Source: Corynebacterium glyciniphilum AJ 3170 (GTDB lineage Bacteria; Actinomycetota; Actinomycetes; Mycobacteriales; Mycobacteriaceae). From it: 64,000 nt of DNA. Position 1 is the first letter of the stretch; each line of letters opens with the position of its first letter. The stretch covers positions 91,568-155,567 of the forward strand of contig NZ_VDYZ01000011.1 in the NCBI RefSeq assembly GCF_007673095.1. The letters run 5' to 3'. The notes below the pieces were generated by a model, which searched no databases, was not told the DNA's origin, and worked only from the letters and a program-made list of their open reading frames with translations. A program made the position numbers and the translations under genes. Positions 25,824 through 35,192 of this stretch are shown in pieces.

Positions 25824-26465
25824 CTACAACCGTGGACGGCCCCGCGGGGTGGTGACCGTCCGGTCGCCGGGGATCCAGAACCGCAACGGCGCCTCCTTGT
25901 TCTTCGAGATGCCGATCCTGGGGCCCGCCACCCAGTCAACGGGCGCGCCGGCGGCACTCAGATGAAAACCCGTGGTAGCCGCGGTACCCGTGGCACCAGC
26001 GGCATCTGCAGCCTCGGCACGTCCGTCCTGCGATATCGACGATCCGTTGAGCTCAAGGTCGAGCCCGAGCGTCGCACCGAGGTTCCCCGGCCCCCGGGCC
26101 AGCCCGTCGTCGGTCGGTTTCGGACCGCGGCGCTGCCGCACCAGGTCCATGCCCTCGACCACACGCCCGGCGCGCATCAGCACCCCGGCACCGGCCCCCT
26201 CGGCCTTGCAGACCAGGTTGCCGGCACGGTGGATGCCGTAGCTGGCGTAGACGTACAGGCGGCCGGGTGGTCCGAACATCGTGAGACACCGTGGTGTGGG
26301 GCCGTTGTAGGTGTGTGACGCGGGGTCGCCCTCGCCGGGGTAGGCCTCGACCTCGGTCAACACTACGGCGACCACGCCTTCGGGGGTGTATCGCCGGAGG
26401 GTGGCGCCGAGGAGCTGCGGGGCGACGGTTTCGGGGGACGCGGTGAAGTCGATCATCCGTTCCAT
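25824..26465 (-). CDS. DNA-3-methyladenine (alkyladenine) glycosylase, AAG/Mpg family
   Basis: 213 residues, normal for the family. The catalytic glutamate is in TEVEAYPGEGDPASH, and the DNA-contacting YVYASYGIHRAGNLVC and ARGPGNL blocks are present. It removes 3-methyladenine and other alkylated bases from DNA. The second ATG (26456) forms an ATGA overlap with the stop of the upstream flavoprotein gene, so 26456 may be the true start; the frame begins three codons earlier at 26465. A Thr/Ala-rich insert near residue 160 is low-complexity. Confidence 0.9.
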   Translation of the reverse strand: MERMIDFTASPETVAPQLLGATLRRYTPEGVVAVVLTEVEAYPGEGDPASHTYNGPTPRCLTMFGPPGRLYVYASYGIHRAGNLVCKAEGAGAGVLMRAGRVVEGMDLVRQRRGPKPTDDGLARGPGNLGATLGLDLELNGSSISQDGRAEAADAAGATGTAATTGFHLSAAGAPVDWVAGPRIGISKNKEAPLRFWIPGDRTVTTPRGRPRL

Positions 26466-28555
26466 GGTGCCACCGACGGCATCGGCAGTGCCGATCCCGT
26501 CGTCACCGACAGTGCCGACACCGCCGCCGCGTCCGTCTCCTGCAGCATGAGCGGGTCCGTGCGTGGCATCGGTGAGATCGTCATGTCGGCACGCACCTCC
26601 TGGAGCGGGATGCCGAGCATGTGGACCCGCGGGTCCACGGTTCCGTCGACATGCACCAGCCGTGAGGTGGTGAAGTCCACCTCCGGAGCCTTGGACACGA
26701 CCTCGGAGGATGTCTCTGCGCTGGAGAAGACGAACGGGCGCAGCCGTGCATCGCGTACCAGGGCGGCGGTGACGGGATCGGCACTGTCGCGTGCGGACGG
26801 TTTGTGCAACCAGGCGTCCACCAGGGCGGTTGCCGCGACAGGGTGGTCCCCTGTGGTTTCGGAGGACATGACGAACGCCGGTGCTTCCGGGTCAATCACC
26901 ACCGTCGGGTGCCCTCCGAGGAAGCGGACGAAACCGGCGTCGACGAGGCAGAGCAGTTCGGCCGTGCGGAACGCGGGCGGTCCGGAGCCGACCATCTGGC
27001 CCACGCGACGCAGTTCCGCGTAGGCGCCGCGCCGGGACTCCAGGGTGAATCGTCCGGGCTGGTCGGCGACCTGGGCGGGTTTGCGGGCGGAACCGATGAC
27101 CTGCAGTCCCGCCTTGACGGCGGAGTCGGTGCCGAGTGAGGCCTCGTGAAGGTCGCGGGTGAGCCGGTCGGCGATGTGGGCGGTCAGTTCGTCGATAGTG
27201 GGGGTCGCCTCGCCGTCCGCCGTCCGACGGCGGAGGTAGGCGGCCACGGGATCGGCGAAACCGGGGATGTCGAAGCGGTCCGCGGCATCGGGCACCAGTG
27301 CGGTCAGTGCGGGGTCCTCGTGCAACATCCAGGGGTCGTCGGAGTTGTCGATCACGCCGATGACACCGGCGAGCAGGGTATCGTCGGTCGACCCACGCAG
27401 GAGGACGCGGTAGTACGCCTCGTGGGCGTCGCGCAGCAGTGCCGGCCACAGCCGGTCGCCGAAGTCGACGGACCCTGCCGGGGCGTCCGACGGAAGGGCG
27501 GCGAGTTCGGCACGGAACCGCGGCATCCGGGCGGCGGGCGGCAGGGCGTTGTAGACGGGTTTCGGCTGGTAGGGGTAGCCGTGGTGGGAGGAGACGACGA
27601 GGCGTGGCTCGCGCCCCGACGGTTCGTAGCGCAGGCCGGAGCGTGCGGAGTCGTCGGGCCGGAACCGTCCTCCCCGGTCGACGGTGACCATGGCCATGAG
27701 GTCGAACAGGCCCATGCCGAGGCCCCGGACCACGACATCCTCCCCAGCGGGGAGTGCGTCGACATCCTGGTCGGCGGGGTTACCCGGACGTACCCACGCC
27801 AGCTCGGGGTAATGCTCCACGGACTGGGCGGTGAATGTCTCCAGGGCGTCGGGTTCGGTGTCGGTCCACCCCAGCGCCAGGACGGTGGCGTCGGCGTCGA
27901 TCACGCTGCCGTCCTGCAGGGTGATGCGGTCGCGGCCGGCGTCGTCGGATGTGGTGACGGCAGTGACAGCAGTGATGTCGGTGGCGCGGGTGGTGTGGGT
28001 CTCCAGGTTCAGGCCCTCGGGGAGGCGGGCGACGACCGTGTCGAAGACCCACTGCAGGTAGTGGCCGTAGAGGGCGCGCGACGGATGCGATTCGGGCCGT
28101 GACCCGGCGATCTCGGCGGCGAAAACGTCCGGGACGGTGGCGGGGTGGGCGGAGAACAACGCGGTTTTCGCCCCGGTCGGGTCGGCTCCCTCCGGACCGT
28201 CCTCCAGGGACTCGCCACGCAACAGACGGATCCACTCGTACATGGTCGGTCCCTCGAGCACCGGTGCGGTCACCGATGACCCCGGTTCCGTGAACAGGGT
28301 GACGGCGTCGGCCAGGGTGTTCATGCACAGCGTGCGTGTCTGGTCGGTGCGCCAGATGCGGCCGGTGCCGACGGCGACGTCGTCGATGATGTGCACGGTG
28401 ACGGGGCCGGTGGCGTGACTGCCGTCGCGCACCTGGCGCACCTGGGCGCTGAGTCGTTCGAGGACGGAGATGCCGCGTGGCCCGCCGCCGATGATGACGA
28501 TGGTGGCGCCGGTGGGCCCGGTACTTCTGGTGCTGCTGGAGCTCATGGACACCAT
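26453..28555 (-). CDS. FAD/NAD(P)-binding protein (NAD_binding_9 type)
   Basis: 700 residues. The N-terminus has the Rossmann dinucleotide motif VIIGGGPRGISVLERL and the sequence continues in the style of the FAD-NAD(P)-binding family PF13454, found in large flavoproteins of unclear substrate. A second ATG (28546) is possible. It is transcribed divergently from the peptide-type ABC operon with only 89 bases between, and overlaps the glycosylase gene by an ATGA. Related ABC / CMD-domain / flavoprotein gene sets occur in other bacteria, so I expect it to act on what the transporter brings in; that is inference. Confidence 0.75.
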   Translation of the reverse strand: MVSMSSSSTRSTGPTGATIVIIGGGPRGISVLERLSAQVRQVRDGSHATGPVTVHIIDDVAVGTGRIWRTDQTRTLCMNTLADAVTLFTEPGSSVTAPVLEGPTMYEWIRLLRGESLEDGPEGADPTGAKTALFSAHPATVPDVFAAEIAGSRPESHPSRALYGHYLQWVFDTVVARLPEGLNLETHTTRATDITAVTAVTTSDDAGRDRITLQDGSVIDADATVLALGWTDTEPDALETFTAQSVEHYPELAWVRPGNPADQDVDALPAGEDVVVRGLGMGLFDLMAMVTVDRGGRFRPDDSARSGLRYEPSGREPRLVVSSHHGYPYQPKPVYNALPPAARMPRFRAELAALPSDAPAGSVDFGDRLWPALLRDAHEAYYRVLLRGSTDDTLLAGVIGVIDNSDDPWMLHEDPALTALVPDAADRFDIPGFADPVAAYLRRRTADGEATPTIDELTAHIADRLTRDLHEASLGTDSAVKAGLQVIGSARKPAQVADQPGRFTLESRRGAYAELRRVGQMVGSGPPAFRTAELLCLVDAGFVRFLGGHPTVVIDPEAPAFVMSSETTGDHPVAATALVDAWLHKPSARDSADPVTAALVRDARLRPFVFSSAETSSEVVSKAPEVDFTTSRLVHVDGTVDPRVHMLGIPLQEVRADMTISPMPRTDPLMLQETDAAAVSALSVTTGSALPMPSVAPWNG

Positions 28556-28600
28556 GGTATCGCCCGGTCACTGCTGTGTTACTGTGGGCGCACCCTAGAA

Positions 28601-28618
28601 GAACAGACAGATCTGTTC
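28601..28618. promoter_or_regulatory. Palindrome in the divergent flavoprotein/ABC operon promoter region
   Basis: GAACAG (28601-28606) and CTGTTC (28613-28618) form an inverted repeat around the perfect palindrome ACAGATCTGT. It lies centrally between the two divergent starts and could serve both as an operator. Confidence 0.5.
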
Positions 28619-28644
28619 AGTTCTGTTGAAAGCACTTTTTGCTG

Positions 28645-30339
28645 ATGACGTTTCCCCACTCCCCGGCGGCCCGCCCGCCACGGCGACCGGTGCGGCGCAT
28701 GGTCGTCGCCGTCCTCGCTGCGGTGACCACCGTCGCCGTGGCCGCCGGTGTCACCGCCTGCGCCTCCTCCGACAGCGGACACCGGGACGCCGGTGCCCGT
28801 GAACTGGTCTACCTCGAGTCGCTCCCGTACAACTCGCTGTACCCGCCGGCCGCCGGCTTCTACCCCAACGGCGGCATCCTCAACAACATCACCGACCGGT
28901 TGCTGTGGCAGGACCCCGACACCCTGGAACTGCACCCGTGGATCGCCACGGACCTGCCGGAGATCAACGACGACGCCACCGAGTTCACCTTCACCCTCCG
29001 CGACGACGTCACCTACTCCGACGGCACGCCGCTGACCGCCGAGAACGTGGTCCGCAACTTCGACCTCTACGCCCTCGGCGACCCGGACCGCGGGTTGAGC
29101 TCCTCGGAACAGATCAGCACCTACGAGCGCGGCGAGGTGCTCGACGACCACACGGTCCGTTTCCACTTCAGTGACCCCGAGCCCGGGTTCCCGCAGGCGA
29201 CCAGCTCCTTCAACGCGGGCCTGCTCGCCGACGCCAGCCTGGAGCAGTCCGACGAGGGCTTCGCGCCGGGCAGTGCCACGAAGGTCATCGGGTCGGGCCC
29301 GTTCGTCGTCTCCGCCGAACAACTCAACACCGAAGTCACCCTGGACGCCCGCGACGACTACGACTGGGCCCCGGAGGGGGTCGGCCAGCAGGGGGCGCCC
29401 CAGATCGACCGGGTCAGCGTGGTGATCACGCAGGAAGACAGCGTCCGTGTCGGCGGGTTGAAGTCGGCGCAGGGGGACATCGCCCGGCAGATCGAGGCGC
29501 CTGAGGAACAGCACCTCATCGACGACGGCATCGGTGTCCTGTCTGCCCCGACGAACGGGGTCAACAACCAGCTCGCGTTCCGGTTCCGGCACCCGCTGCT
29601 GTCGGACATCCGGGTCCGTCAGGCGATCATCGCCGGAGTCAACCGTGACCGGATCCTGAACTCACTGTTCAGCGACTCCTACACCAAGGCGACCTCGGCA
29701 CTGGCCAGCACGGCCGCCGGCTACCGCGAACAGGAGGACGCCTACGTCTTCGATCCTGACCGGGCCCGTGATCTGCTTGACGAGGCCGGGTGGGTCCCGG
29801 GGCCGGACGGTATCCGCGTCAAGGACGGCCAGCGACTCAGCCTGACCGCCAACGACTCCGAGCAGCAGCCCCGCACCCGCGAGGTCGTCACCATGGTCCA
29901 GGAGCAGCTGCGGGACATCGGCGTGGACGTCTCCCTGTACCCCGGGGACGTCGCCGCCCAGAAAGCGGCACAGGTCAACCAGGACCTCATCCAGCTCAAC
30001 GTGACGATGGTCGGACGGGCGGACTACGACGTGATCAAGAGCCAGTACTACTCGCAGAACCGGAACCAGCTGCTCAACTACGACACCGAGGACGAGTCCG
30101 TCGGAGACCCCGAGCTCGAGGAACTCCTGCTCAAGGTGTCCGGCTCGGCGGACGAGGACGCCCGCGCCGCCGCCAGTGGCGACGTGCAGGACTACCTCAC
30201 CGAGCAGGCCTACGTCCTGCCGTTCTTCGAGGAACCGCAGGTGTACGGGGTGCAGGACTACGTGCACGGTTTCGCCACCGACCCGATCGGCCGCCCGTGG
30301 TTCTACCCGGTGACCCTCGACCAGAACGAGGAGGGGTGA
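28645..30339 (+). CDS. ABC transporter substrate-binding lipoprotein (peptide/opine family)
   Basis: 564 residues of the SBP_bac_5 family. A twin-arginine-like basic region, hydrophobic core and the lipobox VTAC (about residue 35-38) indicate a lipoprotein on the outside of the membrane. Family blocks FTLRDDVTYSDGTPLTAENV and LLDEAGWVPGPDG are clear. It delivers oligopeptides or a peptide-like compound to the permeases that follow. ATG 28645 is preferred over TTG 28639. The next gene starts seven bases after its stop. The gene set matches the KPN_01854-type transporter loci as I remember them. Confidence 0.88.
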   Translation: MTFPHSPAARPPRRPVRRMVVAVLAAVTTVAVAAGVTACASSDSGHRDAGARELVYLESLPYNSLYPPAAGFYPNGGILNNITDRLLWQDPDTLELHPWIATDLPEINDDATEFTFTLRDDVTYSDGTPLTAENVVRNFDLYALGDPDRGLSSSEQISTYERGEVLDDHTVRFHFSDPEPGFPQATSSFNAGLLADASLEQSDEGFAPGSATKVIGSGPFVVSAEQLNTEVTLDARDDYDWAPEGVGQQGAPQIDRVSVVITQEDSVRVGGLKSAQGDIARQIEAPEEQHLIDDGIGVLSAPTNGVNNQLAFRFRHPLLSDIRVRQAIIAGVNRDRILNSLFSDSYTKATSALASTAAGYREQEDAYVFDPDRARDLLDEAGWVPGPDGIRVKDGQRLSLTANDSEQQPRTREVVTMVQEQLRDIGVDVSLYPGDVAAQKAAQVNQDLIQLNVTMVGRADYDVIKSQYYSQNRNQLLNYDTEDESVGDPELEELLLKVSGSADEDARAAASGDVQDYLTEQAYVLPFFEEPQVYGVQDYVHGFATDPIGRPWFYPVTLDQNEEG

Positions 30340-30346
30340 CAGCCAC

Positions 30347-31297
30347 ATGGATTCACTGACCCCCGGCGCCGTCCTCCGGCGTATCGGACAGTCCCTGGTG
30401 GTGCTGTGGGCGACGTTCACGCTCGCCTTCATCCTGCTCACCGCGCTGCCCGGGGACGCCGTGCAGACCCGCTACGCCAACCCCGAGCTGGGGCTGTCCC
30501 AGCAGGAGATCGCGCAGATGCGTGAGGCCTACGGTGCGGACGAACCGGTGCTGACCCGCTACTGGAACTCGCTGACCGGCATGCTGCGCGGCGACTTCGG
30601 CTTCTCCCTGGAGAACGGCACCCCGGTGTCCACCACCCTGGCCGAGGCACTGCCGAGCACACTGACCCTGGCACTCACCGGGTTCGTCCTCGCCGTGGTC
30701 GTCGCGGTGCTCATCGCCGTGCTGGCCACCTCCGGCCCGTTCGGCTGGATCCGCAGCGCCCTGCGCGCACTGCCGCCGCTGTTCATCTCGCTGCCGGCGT
30801 TCTGGCTGGGCATCATGCTCATCCAGACCTTCAGCTTCCAGCTCACCTGGGTCCCGGTGATCCACGCGAGTGCCGTCCAGGAGCTGATTCTGCCGTCGAT
30901 CGCGCTGGCGCTGCCGCTGTCGGCGCCGATCGCCCAGGTTCTGATCCGGGGGATCGACGACGCGACACGACAGCCCTATGTCACCGTGGTGCGGGCCCGT
31001 GGCGCCGGGGAACAGTGGATCCTGTGGCGCAACGTGATGCGCAATGCGCTGCTTCCGGCCCTCACCATCGCCGGAGTCACCTTCGGTGAGCTCATCGGCG
31101 GGGCAGTGATCACCGAGGCGGTGTTCGACCGTTCCGGCCTCGGCGCGGCCACCGTGGACGCGGTGTCCTACCGTGACACACCGGTCCTGATGGCCGTGGT
31201 CGTGCTGGCCGCCGCGGCGTTCATCCTCGTCAACCTCATCGTGGACCTGCTGTACCCGGTCCTCGACGCCCGACTGCGTAGGACGGTGACGGCATGA
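30347..31297 (+). CDS. ABC transporter permease (DppB/OppB type)
   Basis: 316 residues, six membrane segments. The N-terminal LAFILLTALPGDA region is typical of the DppB-like permease, and the EAA loop is visible in VRARGAGEQWILWRNVMRNALLP. Forms the channel with the following permease. The stop overlaps the next ATG by four bases, so the two are translated together. Confidence 0.9.
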   Translation: MDSLTPGAVLRRIGQSLVVLWATFTLAFILLTALPGDAVQTRYANPELGLSQQEIAQMREAYGADEPVLTRYWNSLTGMLRGDFGFSLENGTPVSTTLAEALPSTLTLALTGFVLAVVVAVLIAVLATSGPFGWIRSALRALPPLFISLPAFWLGIMLIQTFSFQLTWVPVIHASAVQELILPSIALALPLSAPIAQVLIRGIDDATRQPYVTVVRARGAGEQWILWRNVMRNALLPALTIAGVTFGELIGGAVITEAVFDRSGLGAATVDAVSYRDTPVLMAVVVLAAAAFILVNLIVDLLYPVLDARLRRTVTA

Positions 31298-32112
31298 TGG
31301 CTTCGACTTTACGATCCCTGCGATCCCTGCGTCCGGGCGTGTGGCTCTCCGGCGCCGTCGTGCTGGTCGCCGTCGCCTGGGCCCTGGTGCCCGGCCTGTT
31401 CGCCTCCGGTGACCCGACGTCGTCCGGTGAGACCGCCCCACTGCTCGCGCCGTCCGCCGACCACTGGTTCGGCACCGATGCCGTGGGCCGTGACCTCTAC
31501 ACCCGCGTGGTGTGGGGCGCGCGCCAGTCCCTGGCCGGAGCGCTGCTCGCCGTCCTCGTCGGCATGGTGGCGGGCTCGTTGCTGGGTCTGCTGGCCGGTG
31601 CACGACGTGGCTGGCTGGACGCCCTGGTCATGCGCATCGTGGACGTCCTGCTGTCCATCCCGTCGCTGCTGCTCAGCCTGTCGGTGATCATCCTGCTCGG
31701 CTACGGCACCTTCAACGCCGCCATCGCGGTGGGAGTCACCAACGTCGCCGTGTTCGCCCGGCTGGCCCGCTCCCAGGTGCTCAGCGTCGCCGGCAGTGAC
31801 TTCGTCGAGGCGGCCTACGGGTCGGGCGGCACCGGGATGCAGGTCCTGTGGCGGCACATCCTGCCGAACTCGCTGACCCCGGTGATCGCCCTCGCGGCGC
31901 TGCAGTTCGGCAGCGCGATCCTGCAGCTGTCCACCCTCGGCTTCCTCGGCTACGGCGCACCACCGCCGACACCGGAATGGGGGCTGATCATCTCCGAGGG
32001 CCGCGACTTCATCGCCACGTCCTGGTGGCTGACCGTGCTGCCCGGCCTGGCGATCGTGCTGGTCGTCCTGGCCACCAACCACCTCAGCCAGTCGCTGCGG
32101 AAGGAGTCCTGA
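31294..32112 (+). CDS. ABC transporter permease (DppC/OppC type)
   Basis: 272 residues with about six membrane segments and the DppC family marker HWFGTDAVGRDLYTRVVWGAR near the N-terminus (read from residue 50). The EAA loop is in EAAYGSGGTGMQVLWRHILPN. It pairs with the preceding permease. The ATPase gene starts one base after its stop. Confidence 0.9.
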   Translation: MMASTLRSLRSLRPGVWLSGAVVLVAVAWALVPGLFASGDPTSSGETAPLLAPSADHWFGTDAVGRDLYTRVVWGARQSLAGALLAVLVGMVAGSLLGLLAGARRGWLDALVMRIVDVLLSIPSLLLSLSVIILLGYGTFNAAIAVGVTNVAVFARLARSQVLSVAGSDFVEAAYGSGGTGMQVLWRHILPNSLTPVIALAALQFGSAILQLSTLGFLGYGAPPPTPEWGLIISEGRDFIATSWWLTVLPGLAIVLVVLATNHLSQSLRKES

Positions 32113-32113
32113 C

Positions 32114-33853
32114 ATGAGCGAGCAGAACGACAGGCAGGACAGGATGGAGTGGGACGACGGGTCGTGGCGCCCGGACGACACCACCGACCCGGCACCCGGA
32201 CACCCGCCCGGACGCCCGCCCGGGCACCGCAGCTCCGAGACGCCGCTGCTGGAGATCAGGGACCTGGCGGTGTCCTACCGCACCCGTCGGGGCGACGTCC
32301 ACGCCGTGAAGGACGTCAACCTCACGGTCCGCCGGGGGAGGGTGACCGCCATCGTCGGCGAATCCGGGTCCGGCAAGTCGACCTCGGCGATGGCCACGCT
32401 CGGACTGCTGCCGTCCACCGCCACCGTGAGCGGCGAGATCCTGCTGGAGGGACGCAGCCTGCGTGATCTCCCACGACGCGAGTGGCGCACGGTCCGCGGC
32501 CGCCGCATCGGCCTGATCCCCCAGGACCCCAACAACTCCCTCAACCCGGTGAAGACCATCGGCGAATCCGTGGGCGAAGGTCTGCGCATCCACCGACGCG
32601 GTAACCGTGCGGCGCGCCGGGAGAAGGTCGTCGAGCTGCTGGGGACGGTCGGCATCGACAACCCGGAGCTGCGCTACACCCAGTACCCGCATGAGCTCTC
32701 CGGCGGCATGAAGCAGCGCGCGCTGATCGCCGCCGCTCTGGCCCTGGAGCCGGACCTCATCATCGCCGACGAACCGACCAGTGCCCTGGACGTCACAGTG
32801 CAGCGCACCATCCTGGACCTGCTCGACCGCATGCGCGCTGACCTCGGCATCGGCGTCCTGTTCATCACCCACGACCTGGCGGTGGCCGGTGACCGTGCCG
32901 ATGAACTGGTCGTGATGCGCTCGGGAGAGGTCCGGGAGGACGGTCCGACCGACCGCATCCTCACCGAACCGCGGGACGACTACACACGCCGCCTCCTGGC
33001 GGACGCCCCGTCCCTGGTCAGTGCCGTGGAGGCGGCGAGCTACCGCAGTGCCGTCCCCGCCGAGGGCAGCAGCCCTCTGCTGCAGGTCACCGGGCTGCGG
33101 CAGGAGTTCGGCTCCACCGTGGCCGTGGACGACGTGTCCTTCTCCGTCCTGCAGGGCACCACCCACGCCATCGTCGGGGAGTCGGGTTCGGGCAAGTCCA
33201 CGGTCGGCCGGGCGGTGACCGCCTTCCGCCGTCCCACCTCCGGTGAGGTCCTGCTCGGTGACACCAGGGTGGATGAGCTGGATGCGAAGGGACGCCGCGA
33301 ATTGCGGCGGCGCGTGCAGATGGTCTACCAGAACCCCTACAGTTCACTGGACCCGCGCCAGAGCATCGGCAGCATCGTCGCCGAGCCGCTGCGGAACCTC
33401 TCCGATCTGTCGCGGTCGGAGATCCGCGGCAGGGTCGACGGGATACTCGACCGGGTCGCACTGGGCTCCGACATGACCGACCGGCGTCCGGCGGAGCTCT
33501 CCGGTGGGCAACGCCAGCGCGTCGCCGTGGCCCGTGCGCTGATCCTCGACCCGGATCTCGTGGTCCTCGACGAGGCGGTGTCCGCCCTGGACGTCACGGT
33601 GCAGGCACAGATCCTGCACCTGCTCGACGAGCTGCAACGCGACCTCGGGCTGACCTACGTCTTCATCTCCCACGACCTGGCGGTGGTGCGCGAGATCTCC
33701 GACACCGTGTCGGTGATGTCCGGAGGACGTCAGGTGGAATCCGGGCGTACCGAGGACATCTTCGAGCGTCCGACCAGCGACTTCACCACCCGACTCCTCG
33801 ACGCGATCCCGGGGCGGCGCTACCGCTCCGGAGGACTTAACCTGGGACTATGA
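32114..33853 (+). CDS. ABC transporter ATPase with two fused nucleotide-binding domains (DppD-DppF type)
   Basis: 579 residues containing two complete ATPase domains: the first with Walker [10 protein letters not shown] (about 79) and signature LSGGMKQRA, the second with GESGSGKST (about 356) and LSGGQRQRV; each has its Walker B ([20 protein letters not shown]) and H-loop histidine. It drives the peptide-type importer. Two-domain fusions in place of separate DppD and DppF are common in actinobacteria. The stop overlaps the next start as ATGA. Confidence 0.92.
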   Translation: MSEQNDRQDRMEWDDGSWRPDDTTDPAPGHPPGRPPGHRSSETPLLEIRDLAVSYRTRRGDVHAVKDVNLTVRRGRVTAIVGESGSGKSTSAMATLGLLPSTATVSGEILLEGRSLRDLPRREWRTVRGRRIGLIPQDPNNSLNPVKTIGESVGEGLRIHRRGNRAARREKVVELLGTVGIDNPELRYTQYPHELSGGMKQRALIAAALALEPDLIIADEPTSALDVTVQRTILDLLDRMRADLGIGVLFITHDLAVAGDRADELVVMRSGEVREDGPTDRILTEPRDDYTRRLLADAPSLVSAVEAASYRSAVPAEGSSPLLQVTGLRQEFGSTVAVDDVSFSVLQGTTHAIVGESGSGKSTVGRAVTAFRRPTSGEVLLGDTRVDELDAKGRRELRRRVQMVYQNPYSSLDPRQSIGSIVAEPLRNLSDLSRSEIRGRVDGILDRVALGSDMTDRRPAELSGGQRQRVAVARALILDPDLVVLDEAVSALDVTVQAQILHLLDELQRDLGLTYVFISHDLAVVREISDTVSVMSGGRQVESGRTEDIFERPTSDFTTRLLDAIPGRRYRSGGLNLGL

Positions 33854-35175
33854 GCGACAGTAGCGGAACAGACAGCACAGGCAGCACAGACATCATTGAT
33901 TTCCTCGCCGGGATCCGTCCCGGTGAGCGCGTCGCCGACCTGCGGCGCAACCGCGCGCAGGCACGCACCAACGCGCAGCACAGTTTCCGGGTGCTGCTGG
34001 AGGCGGGTGACACCGACGGGGGTTTCACCGACACGGAGCGCTACGTCGTCGCCGCTTTCGTCGCCGGGCTGCACCAGGGGCGTGGTGCGGCTTTCTACAC
34101 CGACCTGCTCGGGGACGTGGCGGACGGGGACGCGGTCGTCAATGCGGTGAGGGAGTCCGTCGACGCCGGGCTCACCGTCGGTCCGTACGGCACCTACCGC
34201 GAGCCCGACCTGGCGGAGGAGTCGGTCGGTGGGCCGGAGTTCACGGTGGATCCCCGCGTGCGAGGTGTGCTCGGTGAAAAACTTGCCGCAGCCCTGGAGT
34301 TCGCCCACCTGCTGGTCTTTCATCCGCGGGACTGCCGTCCGGAACGGCTGGCACCACTGGCATGGTGGGGGTGGACGCCGCGGCAGGTCGTGAGCCTGGC
34401 ACAGCTGATCTCATTCCTGTGCTTCCAGCTGCGCGCGGCGGCGGGGCTCGCCGCATTGAGGGCAGCGGACTCGACGCATGCACCCTTAGGCGACAGCAGC
34501 GTTGTCCGCCGTCCCGGCGCCGCGCAGGAACCCGATGAGTTCCCGCCCCTCACCGGCGGTGCGTTCGATGTCCTGACGTACCCGGACCTGCACCGTCCCA
34601 GCCGGTTCGTCAGCCACAGCCTGGGGTGGCAGCCGTGGGTGCCGCCGGTGGAGGAGAAGGACCTCACCGACCGGCAGCGCACCGCCCTGGTCGACCCCAT
34701 GCGTGCGAAGTCCGCCTACTTCCGCCTGCTCGCCCACGATCCCGACGCGCTCGAGGCCAGGACACTGACCGACAAGGACATCTTCTACAACGTCACCGAC
34801 GGCGCCGGGCGCGCCGAGCGTGAGATCTCCGCGGCGGTGACCAGCCGCTACAACGGGTGTGTCTACTGTGCGTCGGTGCACACCGGACGCGCGCTGCAGG
34901 AATCCACCGGCCGGGAGGACGACGTCCAACGGCTCTGCGACGACGGCGTCGACGCAGACCTCGGCTCCGAGACATGGAACGCTATCGCCACGGCATCCGT
35001 GGCGCTGACCTCGACGCCTGTCGATTTCGGCGTCGACCATGTCCGTCGTCTCCGCGCCACCGGACTGGACGACGGCTCGATCATCGACGTGATCAACGGT
35101 GCCGCCTTCTTCAACTGGGCGAACCGGCTGATGCTGTCACTCGGGGAACCGGAGCTTCCGGCACGCTTCCGGTAG
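33850..35175 (+). CDS. Fused CMD-domain / alkylhydroperoxidase-like protein
   Basis: 441 residues that appear to fuse two proteins usually encoded separately in related loci (CMD-domain Avi_7170-type and alkylhydroperoxidase-domain Avi_7169-type). The N-terminal ~200 residues hold a helical CMD-like region (QHSFRVLLEAGDTDGGFTDTE). The C-terminal domain has the AhpD redox motif CVYCASVH with its downstream helix, expected to reduce peroxides through a CxxC pair. It overlaps the ATPase by an ATGA, so its product is made with the transporter, perhaps to handle an oxidising imported compound. TAACCT also lies six bases before its ATG. Confidence 0.8.
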   Translation: MSDSSGTDSTGSTDIIDFLAGIRPGERVADLRRNRAQARTNAQHSFRVLLEAGDTDGGFTDTERYVVAAFVAGLHQGRGAAFYTDLLGDVADGDAVVNAVRESVDAGLTVGPYGTYREPDLAEESVGGPEFTVDPRVRGVLGEKLAAALEFAHLLVFHPRDCRPERLAPLAWWGWTPRQVVSLAQLISFLCFQLRAAAGLAALRAADSTHAPLGDSSVVRRPGAAQEPDEFPPLTGGAFDVLTYPDLHRPSRFVSHSLGWQPWVPPVEEKDLTDRQRTALVDPMRAKSAYFRLLAHDPDALEARTLTDKDIFYNVTDGAGRAEREISAAVTSRYNGCVYCASVHTGRALQESTGREDDVQRLCDDGVDADLGSETWNAIATASVALTSTPVDFGVDHVRRLRATGLDDGSIIDVINGAAFFNWANRLMLSLGEPELPARFR

Positions 35176-35192
35176 GGCGTACCGTGGTCGCC

